From the NCBI GenBank assembly GCA_004802725.1, contig SGPM01000013.1:124001-188000 (forward strand): a DNA stretch of 64,000 nucleotides, given 5' to 3'. This document shows positions 1 to 11,937 of the stretch, piece by piece. This DNA comes from Antrodiella citrinella (taxonomy: Eukaryota > Basidiomycota > Agaricomycetes > Polyporales > Steccherinaceae). The number at the start of each line of letters is the position of its first letter. Within the stretch, counting starts at the first letter, position 1. The notes under the pieces were generated by a model that ran no database searches, was not told where the DNA came from, and was given only the letters and a program-made list of their open reading frames with translations. The position numbers and the translations under genes were made by a program.

Positions 1-2150
1 TGCACATCTGGTCCAGTGTTCTGTCGGTCAGAGACTGAGCAACAATTCAGTCAGGTATATACTTCTCATGAAGAGGCGAAAACGTACGTCTGCGGGAGCC
101 ACGATGTCGTTACAGTAGTAGCAACCTAGTCTGGTTCCGGTAGACAGGGTCGCCCTAGCACCGTGCCGCATAACAAGGAAGGTGTCAAATCCAAGAGCAG
201 CATTCATGACAATCTATAGCGAGGTGAGTACGGGTAATTCAAAGTGTCTCGTAGCATACCTTCCCCTTGGCAGCGCCAATGACGGTAGGTAGCCATCTAC
301 TCTCTCTGGAGTCCATCAACAAGAATACCGCATCGTGTTCATCTATCAGTTTCTCCAGTGTCTCTACATCCTTCTTAGCGGCTTCTATGCCCGCAGGTGG
401 TATCGGGTGACCAGGCATGGGTATACTGAGACTGTGGCCTGTTGCGTCCTGAGGCAGAGAATCTTTTTATTAGACAAAAACAGTGAGATGCAAAGGCAAT
501 ACATCGTAGGCTCACCACGCCGGGGAATATCTTCTTCAAGCGGTCAGCGGCACAAGCCGCTTTAGGCTTTCCACCGTCCAAACAGTCCTCGAACTCAAAC
601 AGTGGCTGTCGTACGGGATTCGAGAATGAGACGCGTGCAGAGTCGACGAATGTGATCTTCCGGACACCCCATCCCTGCGTCCGATGTCAGCAGAGTATCT
701 ACGGCAGCATGAAAGAGTACATACCATCAACGTTCGTGCGACATAACATCCAAGCGTGCCGGCACCGAGGAGCAAACACTTTGTCGAAGCGACCTTGTCC
801 AGATCCAGCGACGGGAGGATGCGCCATCGCATGAGCTTCAGGTTCAAGTCCACAGCCTGATCGGCGAGTCTGAGACGCAAACCAAATCAATCCCCGTCGG
901 ACACTTGAACAACATCGCATTGCTAACCTTCTTGGATCCATCATAGGAGCTAGATCTGCTACCCGTGGTCCCAACTTTCCTTGGGGGTTCTTCTCCCACC
1001 CGACCGCACTGGGTTTGACTAGGCAGGAATTTAACGGTCAGAAATTGTTGGAAATCTATGTCAAGACATTGTACCTTTCTCATCACCGCTGGCGACACGC
1101 ACAATACCTGACCGACTCTTCCAGTGCCCGTCTGAAGAGACATCTGCATCCCGCCAACATAGAACGCGGAAACCGTCCGCCGCATCTGTAGGATAATGAT
1201 AGCGAAGGAAAGCAAGAAGGTTACGCAGTGGCCATCCTGGGTTGGAGTGTGCTGCTGAAGGATCTGTGAAACCAATGGTGCGCTACGGATGTCTATGTCA
1301 ACTGAATGATATATTTAAAATCAAAGGGTCGAACTCACCGAAGCCGGAGGCACGTCTTTGAAGAACGTAGCATATTCCTCTACAGACGCGACCTCATGAG
1401 TGTCATTTGTCGTACGAACTAAGAAGAACGATCTTGGATGTTGGTGAAGCGAAGAGTGGACGGCAGTCAACTGGTGGAGCTCGGAGTCAGAGAGGTACAA
1501 AAGAGACAATGTGTGGAAGCGTACCGTCGCATCGCTGAATGATTGAGATGCGTTCTCCCAATCACCGTCTGTTTCCCAGGCGGGCTTGGAGACAAAGGCA
1601 GGGAATGAGAACCAGAAGTAATACTTGTACTTCTTGAGATCCGCATAGGTGATCAGGAGAAAGCGAGTAAGGAGGTCTGTCGAGCCCTTCGTGATGCTCT
1701 CCCAAATCTAAGCAACCTGCTTAGTGTCCTATCAGAGTGATCGTGCCCATGAATAGTACCTCATCTGCCTGCTGGTTAAACAGTGCGGTCTTGTCTGTAG
1801 CTTTGAACTCTTCGATGGTATTGAAGTTCTTGAACACACCATGAGCGGCAACAGAGTTGGCAGGAAGTCTGAGTGTATATCGATTCGAAACAGCTAATCT
1901 ACGGCACAGAACACACAACGGCGTACTGGGGTTGATCACGGAACGCCTCTCCTCCCACCGTAATGTTGCATCCAAGCGCGATCTCGTTGCCAGTCTCGCG
2001 GTCGACTATGGACCTCCCGGATGTGTAAGAGGCGCTAAGAGGGACGGTGTGATCGTCCAGACGGAGGACGTCGATCTTCAGGTTCGTGAGGGCATGCCAG
2101 AAATTAGGGTCCGCCAGCGATGCAAACGGCGCAAACTGAACAATCGTCAT
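1..2150 (-). CDS. ATG7: ATG7, E1-like activating enzyme of autophagy (3' part missing)
   Basis: Activates the ubiquitin-like proteins Atg8 and Atg12 by adenylation and thioester transfer in the cytosol during autophagosome formation. The start at 2150 opens with the family N-terminus ([18 protein letters not shown]), followed by a conserved stretch containing [18 protein letters not shown]. The ThiF/E1 core is spread over several exons: [20 protein letters not shown] with the glycine-rich nucleotide loop ([13 protein letters not shown]), then [19 protein letters not shown], and [20 protein letters not shown]. Further on come [13 protein letters not shown] and [10 protein letters not shown]; that last Cys, encoded at 2-4, is at the position of the catalytic thioester Cys. 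The C-terminal dimer and Atg3/Atg8-binding part lies outside the window. About six or more short introns interrupt the gene. It shares a 180-bp divergent promoter with the CK2 beta gene. Identification is secure; exact exon edges were not all resolved. Confidence 0.95.
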
Positions 2151-2330
2151 GATGAAAGTCGTTGGTAGAGGTTAAAGTGAAAGATGAAGACGACCGCCTC
2201 TGGATCCCTCATTTAGATAATCGCGAGTGGCACAGACTCCAGAGCCTTGTGATGTTGACGCCCTGCCACGCCTCATGGCGCCCACGTTTCGCTCCTTGCC
2301 GGACAACCAATCTGACTATCGCCACTACGT

Positions 2331-3929
2331 ATGTCTCGCCGCTCGTCGCAACCACCACCTCCCTTGGATACAAGCCAAGCTGAATTGGAGGAAGAAGTGA
2401 TAATATCTGGGACCGGCGAAGGCGACGAAGTTATGGAGGATGTACAGGATCAGGAAGAAGGCTACAGTGCGTTTTTGCGTTGCGGCCCTCGGATTCCACA
2501 CGATCTGACCTTGCAACGTCCTATTTCGCTCCGGCAGGCTCTTCCACGCCTACATCGAGCCTGACATGGATTAGCTGGTTCTGCGCATTGCCTGGGCACG
2601 AATACTTCTGTGAGGTCGCGGAGGACTTCATCGAAGACGATTTCAATCTCACGGGTCTGAATGCGATGGTACCATTCTGGAAGGAGGCCATGGAGATGGT
2701 CCTAGATGTTGAACCAGGCGCGTGTTCATCTTAGCTGATACCTTTGATGAGTAGCTTACGTTATATTCTCTGGACGTAGACGAAGACACTTCAAAAATAC
2801 CAGATGTCTCGATCGTAGAGGCCTCCGCAGAGCTGCTGTATGGCTTGGTGCACCAGAGGTTCATTCTGACGCGTGCAGGCCTGCAACTGATGGTCCGTGG
2901 AATCCCCTTTCACTTTGTGTCAACCACTCATGTCTCGTATAGGTTGACAAGTACGAAGCAGGAGTGTTCGGTGCTTGTCCGCGTGTGTACTGCTATGGGT
3001 GTCATGTTGTGCCGTGTGGTCGATCCGACCTGCCTGGACTAGACACCGTCAAGCTATTCTGTCCCAATTGTAACGACATATATACCCCACCAAGCAGCCG
3101 TTTCCAAGGGGTTGACGGTACGTCCTCACTCAATGCATGTGATTCGGGAAGTCACTGAATGTCGCGTAGGCGCTTTCTTTGGAACGACATTCGCTCATCT
3201 GTTCTTCCAAAGCTATCGACTGCTAGCACCAGCACCCTTCTGGAAACCCTCTTCGAACTCGTCCATGTCCCCCCGTTCATCTGGCAGCTCCTCATCTCAG
3301 CCACCAGGCTCCCAGGAGCCCGCTTCCCAGCCTCCGTCACAGCAGACACCTCAATTCGTGAATCCCAACCCCAATGGCGGACAACGAAAGGCAGCAGGAA
3401 GGATATATGTGCCGAGAATCTACGGATTCAAGGTCAGTGAACGGGCCAAGAACGGGCCGAGGATGCAGTGGCTCAGGGTACGGCCACAAGACCCGGAAGA
3501 GTTGGATCTTGTGGACTGGCGGGGACAGTGGTACGATGACGCAGAAGACGAATATGACGATGAGGAGGACGAAGACCGTCCGATGGAAGATTTTGATCCA
3601 GTCAGTTGCCTTTCTTAGTTGTTAACTGTTAACTATGTGATCGTTGACAGTTTACACAGGATCATCAGGACGGTGACGATGATGACGAGGAGGAGGAGGA
3701 GGAGGAAGAGGAAGAGGAAGAACGTGGGGGCGGAGGTCGTGCTACAGAACGCGCTGCTGGTACTTCGCGTCGTACCTTGTCGCCGCCTTCCAGCGCGCCT
3801 CCTCGCACCCCTCCAGAGGTGTTCGGCTCTGCTCCCAAGCTCGGAGCGGTCTTCAAACAGCCAGAGAGTGGTCGAGTGCAGGTAGTCAGACAACGTGTTT
3901 TGCAAGAGACAGTTGCTAGAGTATCATGA
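2331..3929 (+). CDS. CKB1: Casein kinase 2 regulatory (beta) subunit
   Basis: Regulatory subunit of the CK2 tetramer, which phosphorylates acidic Ser/Thr sites in nucleus and cytoplasm. After a short acidic N-terminus the family core is unmistakable: [54 protein letters not shown] and the zinc-binding dimerisation finger (CPRVYC near 2970 and CPNC near 3060, four Cys present), then the conserved FGTTFAHLF. Five or more introns split the core; one falls inside EEGYS|SSTPT. The C-terminus is much longer than the roughly 215-280 residues usual for the family: a Ser/Pro/Gln-rich linker, a basic [14 protein letters not shown] block, an acidic run encoded by GAG/GAA repeats (3680-3721), and a Pro-rich end stopping at 3927-3929. 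The symbol follows the common fungal name; CKB1 versus CKB2 cannot be decided from this copy. Confidence 0.93.
3680..3721 (+). repeat. GAG/GAA trinucleotide tract inside CK2 beta
   Basis: Purine-only GAG/GAA repeats encode an uninterrupted Glu run after an Asp-rich stretch in the last exon of the CK2 beta gene. The repeat stays in frame, so length changes in steps of three would only alter the acidic tail. Confidence 0.8.
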
Positions 3930-4160
3930 CTTTCTTTGCTATATATTTACTTGTATACCTTTCGTTGACCTCCGTCTCCCTCATTGGAATTGCCTCAGAT
4001 AATTTAAGCGAGACTGTTGCTGACGTAACTGGAAGGGGATTTGCCGACGATCAACTGCATAGCTCAAGCCACTGATTTGTCACGTGTTCGCACGCAAGGT
4101 CGTCTACCCTTTCGGTATCGTCAACGCGAACGTCAATCGCCTCCTCAAGACTCAAGCAAA

Positions 4161-4648
4161 ATGGTCCGCTCAGGTCAGTCAAGTGCTCGTGCACTGCAGA
4201 GCGTCATGCTGAATGTTCATTTTGTGATAGATCTCCGCCAAGGCCTTAACAAGGGTCACCCCACCACTCCCATCGCTAAGACTGTCCGCCCCAGTCAGCG
4301 CAAGGGCATCCAGTCTGCCCGCACCAAGTTCGTGCGCTCCGTCGTCCGTGAGGTTGTAGGATTCTCGCCATACGAGCGTCGGGTTATGGAGCTGTTGAGG
4401 AACTCCAAGGTACGCACAGCCATTTTGAGCGAAATGTGAATGAAAAGTCTAAACTGCTCATTTACAGGATAAGAAGGCGAGGAAACTGACCAAGAAGCGG
4501 GTGTGTACTATTTGCATCTACAACCTATGCTCGTGTGTTACAGTCGAACTGATATTCTGCATTGTAGTTGGGCACGCTTTTGCGCTCGAAGCGCAAGCTT
4601 GAGGAGCTCAGCACCATCATCCAGGAGAGTAGGAGAACAACTCACTAA
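4161..4648 (+). CDS. RPL36: 60S ribosomal protein eL36
   Basis: Structural protein of the large ribosomal subunit. Four exons join cleanly: 4161-4173 (13 nt, MVRS plus one base), 4231-4409, 4468-4500 (33 nt) and 4568-4648, giving 101 residues, the normal length for the family. Diagnostic stretches are [50 protein letters not shown] and [20 protein letters not shown]. The protein is strongly basic, as expected. The first exon carries only the first four codons, a structure common in fungal ribosomal protein genes. Introns are 57, 58 and 67 nt. Pyrimidine-rich sequence upstream fits a ribosomal protein promoter but no specific site is claimed. Confidence 0.96.
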
Positions 4649-5383
4649 AATGATGTCTGGAGGGGTTGATGACGATTATGTGTACCTACTTGAGATCACC
4701 ACGATCCATTGTCTCCATGTTACATGACGATATGCAAGCCGAGCTTCATATGTGTGCATTATTCGTTCGACCGATGGCAATCGGCATAAGATAGCTTCGG
4801 ACTCATCAGAGTCTTCAAAGAACCACGTCAATACAGAGGACATGGCAGTCGCGAGACTCGGACTTGGATTATCGAATCCGTTTCTAGCGCAATCTAGGTT
4901 GAATCTGTCCATTGAATTCCATAATCCATCGATGCGTACCCACAAGCAGGTCTGCTGAGAGCCACGGCTCAAATTGAAAACCATGGATTGCGTGAGTCAG
5001 AGTTGTCAGACGCAGAAGTCAGATCGTCCGTTGGTCGCCGGGGACCGTTACGTTCGAACGAGTGATGGACGACAGTTGCGATGCTGCCATGTCTCGCGAT
5101 GCAGTAGCAGCAGCAGCAGCAGCAGCACCGTGAGCACCGCAGAGCTGTGTGTCCACCGTTGAATAGGGGACTGCAGCGTGGGACCGGGAGAATCGGGAAT
5201 GGCTGAATCATGTCTTGGCGGCGTAAACAAGTCGGCAGCGAGTGATGCCGAGTGATGCCGGATGGAGGATGACGGTCGCTGGTTATGTAATGAACGCGAG
5301 GTTGCTTCGGTCGCTTATTTGATCACTCAAAACATTTGCGCCCGGTACAATTTCTCGTTTGTTCTCCTTCACCGCCCACCACG
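4649..5383. other. Intergenic: eL36 3' side and VTT-protein promoter; AGC repeat
   Basis: No convincing coding exon on either strand. A short AGC trinucleotide tract lies at about 5106-5127. The last 60 bases before 5384 are C/T-rich, like a fungal core promoter or 5' leader. Nothing else was recognised. Confidence 0.6.
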
Positions 5384-6914
5384 ATGGCAAGCACCCTCTG
5401 TCCGCCTCAAAATCACAATACAAACCGCCATCGTGCCTCCTCCACCAACATCCGTCCAGCCCTCACTATCAACAGTCTCGGCTCTCGTCGCAGGTCAAAC
5501 TCCCTCCTGAACATATCCCCATCGCCCTCCTGTTCTCCGAGACCGAACACGCCTCCAGCGAGTACGGACCATGCCCCGGCGCTGACTCTGGACATACCTA
5601 CCACCAAGTCTTCGCAATCGCCTTCCAACATGCTTGCAGCACTTGTCTCTCGTTCGCTCCAACTCGTGCACATCTGGCACACGGACAGCTTGCCCTTGAC
5701 AACGCCGTCTTCGCCCCGGCTAAGTCGAGCGAGCACTAGCTCCGACGATACCCTTCTGCCTATATCGTCTCCAGTCCGTACCTCCTTCAGTGAGACCTTT
5801 CCTGAAAAGCCTCGACACCCCAGTGTACGCTCGTGGCTGCAACGGTCCCCTTCGGTGAGTGACGCCTGTGGCTTACTCGTGTGACTGCCCGTGCTTATTC
5901 CGTTCCCGTAGGTGCATATGCCGGTGTTGCTGGTTATCATCTCATTTCCGGTATCCGCTGCTTTCGTCCTCTTGTCCGCGTACACGCTGCCAGTCAGCAT
6001 GGAATATCCTCGGAATTTGACAGATCTCGCTCAACTGGGGCGGGAGCTGGTCGGCTACTCGCAGAGTGGCTTTTATCCCATGGCGCATGTTGTGGGCGTC
6101 ATCTCTGCTATGGTGGCGTGGATGCATGCGTGGTCAATACCAGGAAGCGTTATAATGGTATGTGGCATATAGGGGTTCATGTTTCTGTACACAGCTAATA
6201 TCCGGTTTATAGAATGTTCTGGCTGGTGCTTTGTTCTCCCCGTTGTGGGCTACGTTGCTCATGACAGTTTTGACCACCATTGGGTCAATTTTCGCCAGTC
6301 TGTTGTCCGCACCGCTGGCGCCGTTTTTAGTCAGCATGTTCCCCCGCGCTCTTGCGATGACTCGCGTCGCGCTCGAAGGCTCGACGGACGCCGATTCAAG
6401 TCTCTCTAATACCAAGTCTTCTCCTTGGATCCGATTGTCGATATTACGACTCATCGGAATAATTCCATGGTCAGGGATCAATATCGCTTGCGGCGTTTGC
6501 GGGGTTGCAATTTCAGATTGCTTTTTGGGCGGGTTCATTGGCTCGCTGCCATGGACTGCTGTGACATGTCAGATCGGAGACATCCTGCAAACGGTGGCAT
6601 CCAATCCATCACCTACCCCGCGGACGGTGCAGTCTCTCCTCACTTCGCCAGACATCATTGCGAAGTTGGTGTTCCTCTCGTTCTTATCCCTCGCCCCTAT
6701 CCTTGGTCGAGATCATTTACGAGCGTGGCTGTCATCCTCTAGCACGGCTCCGGAGTCTCAGGGTTACGAGGAGGAGGAGGAGCGCACATCGAGGTGGGCC
6801 TGGGCAAAGGAATGGCGAGACAGGATCCGCGTACCTTCCCGATCTCGAGATAGTATCAGCCGCCAGCAGCTGCAGGACCTTGTGAGGGAGAAGAATGAAA
6901 GTCTGCCGTTGTAA
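5384..6914 (+). CDS. VTT-domain (TVP38/TMEM64/TMEM41-type) membrane protein
   Basis: Multi-pass membrane protein of the DedA/VTT superfamily, whose fungal members sit in Golgi or ER membranes and are linked to lipid scrambling and membrane trafficking. Three exons (5384-5854, 5912-6157, 6213-6914) join in frame to 472 residues. Residues 1-155 are Ser/Pro-rich and look disordered. A first hydrophobic helix (VLLVIISFPVSAAFVLLSAY) follows, then the VTT core: NVLAGALFSPLWATLL, a Gly-containing helix (TTIGSIFASLLSAPLAPFL), RLIGIIPWSGINIACGVCG and GGFIGSLPWTAVTCQIGD. The PW...N..CG stretch matches the re-entrant loop of this family. The C-terminus is charged. Known: family fold. Inferred: compartment. 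Which paralogue (Tvp38 or TMEM41-like) cannot be settled without alignment; the long N-terminal extension is more like Tvp38 proteins of basidiomycetes. Confidence 0.85.
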
Positions 6915-7671
6915 TTCCCCGGTTTCGTCATCGCTTTTTTCCACTCACACCTCTCACTGCGCTACCCCCCTCCAACAACTCACGTCTCCTGCATTATCTG
7001 ATTGTCGCACGACTCTTCACGTTCCCTTCACGCACTTCATGTTTCCCTGACATCAACACGCCACACTGTTGCTCCCATACTACTCCTGTCATTGCTCTGC
7101 ACACTAGTTGTCTGCCTCCTTCGAGGCACAGTGCTTCTCCCGTTCCCTTAAACCGGTTATGATACGATACCAACTCTTTAAGCTGCCATATACCTTGCGC
7201 TCTCTTCCCTATCCCATTTACAGTGCTCTTTAACGTTTATTTATTCACTTCGCATGTTCACATCATCCGTCTTCGGTGCTGATGGATGTTTCCCTTCTAC
7301 TTTCCTCGGATGGGGCCTCTTGTTTGTTACGTAGTCATAGTCTTATAGAAATGCAGTCTACGCAGAATATATCCAACCTTCCAATCTCATACCAATCGAG
7401 AACGCGATTAACAAAAGTCTACGAAGTTGAGGGGGATTTCAATTTGGAGAAGCAACTCGCGATGCCACCACGTGATCGCGACGCGTCGCTGGATCGGAGC
7501 GCAGCCTGAGGCATCGGAGCCGCGTCACATTCTTTCTCACTTGAACCTGGCCTGCTTGAACTCGACGCTAGTCTCCTCTCTTGCTTCTTGCTATTTCTTG
7601 TGGACTATACAAGGGTACAGATTCCTCTTGCCTCTTATATTCGTCCGACTGTTAGCTATCTCCCAAAGTGT
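6915..7671. other. Intergenic between two same-strand genes
   Basis: Holds the 3' region of the VTT-protein gene and the promoter of the coiled-coil gene. It is C/T-rich on the + strand from about 6920 to 7260. A 77-codon open frame (7276-7509) has no recognisable content and may be a chance or upstream ORF. A single ACGCGT hexamer lies at 7481-7486. Confidence 0.5.
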
Positions 7672-10600
7672 ATGATGGCGCCTGAACAGCTGCTGCGGCG
7701 GCGCCCAGCTTCCCCCTTGACCAATATCTTCTCACTGCGGAACCGCACAGGAACACGCGCCTTCGGTCAAACGCTACTCAGACGGCCTTCAAACGATTCT
7801 CCACACAACGCCAACCAGCAGATCCGCAACTCGGAGGGTCGGTCGTCGGAGCCTATACCGCGCCCCCGCTCGTCTTTACTGCTGCCCTCTTCTGACGACG
7901 ACGCGTTTTATGCTGGAGAAGACTCGAATGCGGTTGGAGGCCCTGATAGTGCGCATATATCCACTTCAAGAACCGCAGAATATGCTCTGCCGCCTGTCGT
8001 GCATAGAGACGACAGGGTGCCTGCCAATCGTCTATCGGAGCGGTTTACAATGCCTAGACCTCATAGGCAAAGCACCGGAAGTATGGGTATACCGCTGGAA
8101 GAAGCTTCAAGTATGTTATTCTACGCAGATATTTCATCGATACTCGAATTGACTCGCGGATCTGAATAGAAACCGAGGTCAAACACAAGCAGGTCGCTAG
8201 CTATGTTCAATACGATCCCTCGGGATTCAACAACTTCATGGTCAAATCCACCAAGACTTTGGTGAAGAAAGCGCCTCCTTCGAGAAGCCCTTCTGTGCAT
8301 AGGTTGGGCGCCGCCTCGAACGATATCAAGGACGAGGAAGATATATCTGCTGTCATGATGCGCGGTGCCACAGACCTCCGAAATACCAAGATGGAAGTTG
8401 AAGAGCTCGTTAGTATATTTGCAGGCGTCTGATTGACTATATGCGCCTTATTCACCGTCATTTCAGCGTCGGGAAGTGTCGTTTTTGCAAGAACAGCTCG
8501 AGACGGCCCAGAGGGATAAGGAGGAATGCTTGCAACGCATTAAAGTCGTTAAAGATGCCACAAAACATAGCTTGGAGAGCAGTGCTCGCAGGTGCATTTC
8601 GCATACATACGACGCTGTTGGTCGCGACTGATTATGTCCTCGCAGCTTGGAAAGTCTCAAAGCAGCTATGGACGACCTGAAGGCCGAATCTCAAGAATCA
8701 TTTGGTCCCGCTCGTCAAACACAGGAGTGTCTAAGTGATATTGTCGAACTACGTGGCACAGTCACAGAGTCGCTGAACAGTTCAGTACAACACACACTGC
8801 ATGTTGGAACGACACTGATGAATGGTTTCGCCGCAGCTATTCAGCCTCTCCTAGACGATAACGGCGAACTCCTGAAGGCTGGTGAAGCGCGAGAGATACT
8901 GAGCAGGTTACAAGCCGAGTGCCAGCAAAGTCAGAAGATCGTACAATCCATTGCATCGAAGTCCTCTGAGATCCCATTTCATAGGTCAACAAGTATCCGA
9001 AATACTACGAGAAAGACTTCAAGCTGTCGGCGCAGAGCTCATCGACGCGAAAGCACGCGTGTCGGAGTTGGAGAACATGCAGGTAGCAGACCGTGAAGCC
9101 CTTCGTAACTCCACCCAGGGGCTATCCAGCACCAGTGAGTTTCTACTGCTTATATTTCATCGGCTTCACTAAATTATATCTCGTCCAGCCGAGCAAGTCA
9201 ACGAGCTGGCGCAGCAACTGAAAGAGCATCAAGGACGGATGTATGAAGTACTATCTACCGCTGCTGATGCTCAAGCAGAGCTCGCAGCCACGAAGGAGGA
9301 GTGAGTCTAAAAAAGCTGCACTTGATCCTGTATTCCTCATTTGTTTTCTTCCAGGATTACCCGTCTTCACGGCGATGTGATTGCGAAATCGACAGAGATT
9401 GATCACCTACGCAACGACCAGTCAGAGTAAATTTTCACACCTCTGACAATTTTCGTGGAGGCTCACTGATTGCTCGCTTCTCATAGAATGTATAAGCTTC
9501 GAGCTACTCTACAAGAGCGGGATGCAAGTATTTTGTCGTTGCAGTCAGTGAAAGAAGAGTACGTGGCCCCTTCTGCGGATTAGTTGTTGAGCTTGATGAA
9601 GTCATGTTTCAGGCTAGACATTTCAAGTAAACAGATCAACGAGAAGCTCGTCCAGATCAGCGGCTACGAAGCAGACATGAGGGCACGGAATGACTTGATC
9701 TCCGAGTTGACATTCAGGTACTGGTTCACGAGGTCATATTCCTATCGACTGCGAGCGACTTACACGTGCCATGCAGGATCAGGGAACTGGAGGATACAAA
9801 CCGATCGCAGATGGAACACCACGGTGAACTGCAGGAGCGCTTAGGAGCTGCGCAAGCACGAGAGGACTTAGAAGGAAAGAAACTTCAACAGACGGAGGAA
9901 GATTTGAAGACAGCGAAGGCGAAGGCGGAGATGCTCGAAGCTGGACTGCAAGAGGTCAGGGAGGATCTGGCCGTTCGAAATGAGAAGTCGGTAACCAATT
10001 TTGTGCCAATACTTTGTACTGATTGTATTGCAGATTGGCTCAAACGACCAGCCGATGTCAGGTATGCCTGCCTCGCTCTGAGTACGGCCCGATGAAATGC
10101 TAACGCAAACCGCTGCGTTAGATGCTCGAAGAACGCTTTGAAGATCAGTCTGTGACTCTGCGAATTACGAAGGAAGCCAATGGAGATCTTCAGGAACGCA
10201 TGATTGAATCAGAAGCTAAATTCGCTGTCTGTCTCTAGGTTATCCTTCGGTTCCATTACTGACAACGTGTTTTACAGAGAACACTCGAGTCCGAGACCGG
10301 GAAGTTGAAGTGCGATGTTGCTGTTCTAGATCAGCAGAACGCTACATTACAAGAGAAGATCGCTGACCTCCAGGCCGCTGTTGCTGAAGCCAAACAGGCA
10401 GCAACAGCCGACAAGGCAGAACACGACGCGAAGCTCAGACAACATGACGACGCACACCGAGGGGTTTTGGAGCGTGAACTGGAGCGGATCAAAGATGTAG
10501 AGGCAGAGCTGCATAACGCTCGCTCCGGAGAACAAACTTTGACCGTACAAGTTCTGGATTTGACTAACCAAGTACAGGATTTCAAGACCCAGCTTCGCGA

Positions 10601-11733
10601 TACAGAGTGTTCAGCTTCTGAGACGCAGACTAGAGCCGACTGCGAGCTGGCAGATCTTCGGTCCCAAGTTGTTCAGCTCCAGGCAGAGAACGCCGAACTC
10701 CTTGGCAGATCGAAAACACTGGAGCCTCGCTATCGTGCAGGTGATTTGGTGCGTAGCCTTGTAAAATATTGAGACTGTGATGTTCACAATGTTGCAGGAC
10801 GTTGAAGAGAGAACATTCATCAACGACCTTATAAAGACCACCCAGTCGATTCATGAGCAGGAACTAGTGACGAAGGGGAATGACCTGCGAAGGGTGAGTA
10901 TCTGCCGTGCAAAATCTGACCTACCAAGTTCATCTGTTCCAGCGCGACAATACGATCCTGGAGCTCCGGTCTAAGATTAGTATTCTCGAGTCAACGCTTT
11001 CCAAACACTTGAAATCTCAGGCCAAGATACAAGCTAGCTCTGGGGTGGAGAACCGCTCGCTTATCGATCCTGCTACCTGGGCGTCCTCCGATCGAAGCAG
11101 CCCTCCAGTTGGACCCCCGGTTCTTCGAGTTGGTCCTCCAGAACGCAGACTAAGCAACTCGTATCTCGCTGTGAAGACTCCTGCTGTTCCTCGTCGACCC
11201 CAAGCTCCTGCTATAGTGATACCTTCTGTGCAGGCGACGCCTCTGCCGACCCGTACTCCCGCCATAAGCCGTCCACCTCTGGCTCTGAAGTCTGCTATGG
11301 GACCTTCCAATGCTCGAGATGACAATCCCGTCAAGACGAACAAACCGAAGTTCGGGAAGCTTGCTCGTAGCAGCTCGGACCTCTCCGAGAGTGAAGACTC
11401 TGACCCTCCAGGTTGCAAGGACCGGTCGCCTGTGAAACTTGGCAAGAGACACGACAGACCCGAAGCACCTTTCCTAGATGAAGAGGTGCCGCCCCGACCT
11501 GTTATTAGACGGGTATGTGGTCAATTATAGTGTAGTCTTTCTGCTACGCTGACGACGAAGCCCTCCAGCGTTACGGCACTCGTAGTCGCGCCGAGACCAA
11601 GCAGAGTGAAGAGAGCATTCCCAAGGTTAGTCGCTATCACATCTCCACTTGTGTATATTGTTCATCGATTTCTTCAAAGGCTGCTAAGGCTCTAGAAATA
11701 CCTGCTGCGAAACGGACTCGACGCCAACGCTAG
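7672..11733 (+). CDS. Long coiled-coil protein, not recognised
   Basis: A multi-exon gene, about a dozen short introns, encoding roughly 1,050 residues. Reading joins exon 7672-8110 (start ATG at 7672) to one at 8170 (EASK|TEVKHKQV) and onward; the stop is at 11731-11733 after a basic end (AAKRTRRQR). The N-terminal ~150 residues are Ser/Pro/Arg-rich. The middle ~650 residues are heptad-like coiled coil with many Glu, Lys, Gln and Leu (for example SFLQEQLETAQRDKEE and LQERLGAAQAREDLEGK). A short conserved-looking patch near 10800-10970 (TFINDLIKTTQSIHEQELV, RRDNTILELRSKISILE) precedes a disordered Ser/Pro-rich C-terminus with a basic end resembling a nuclear localisation signal. This resembles structural proteins of chromosomes, spindle poles or septa, but no family was recognised and no function is claimed. 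Some exon borders between 8900 and 10300 are uncertain. Confidence 0.75.
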
Positions 11734-11937
11734 ACGTATATCGTGCGAGCTCAGTACTGGCCTGCCTTTCCTTCTTGCTGGTCCGGATCTATACCTCTGG
11801 TCTCTCTGGGTTATCTGTTTCGGTGTTCTGCACGGACGAAGCTAGTCTCGAATGATTTGTTCCATTATTCTGAGTCGCCAGTCTGTAATCTAATGATACA
11901 CGCGATGATGCCAGTCCTTCCTTGTAACGCTTCACCC

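Noticed and set aside
840..852. GGTTCAAGTCC resembling a tRNA B box
   Set aside because: It is antisense to the ATG7 exon encoding [10 protein letters not shown]; no tRNA fold surrounds it.
5106..5127. AGC repeat as a polyglutamine or polyserine coding tract
   Set aside because: It lies in a non-coding gap and no spliced gene includes it.
5413..6000. 195-codon minus-strand open frame
   Set aside because: Opposite the Ser/Pro-rich first exon of the VTT-protein gene; no domain and no spliced continuation.
7276..7509. 77-codon plus-strand frame before the coiled-coil gene
   Set aside because: No recognisable content; could be an upstream ORF but nothing supports translation.
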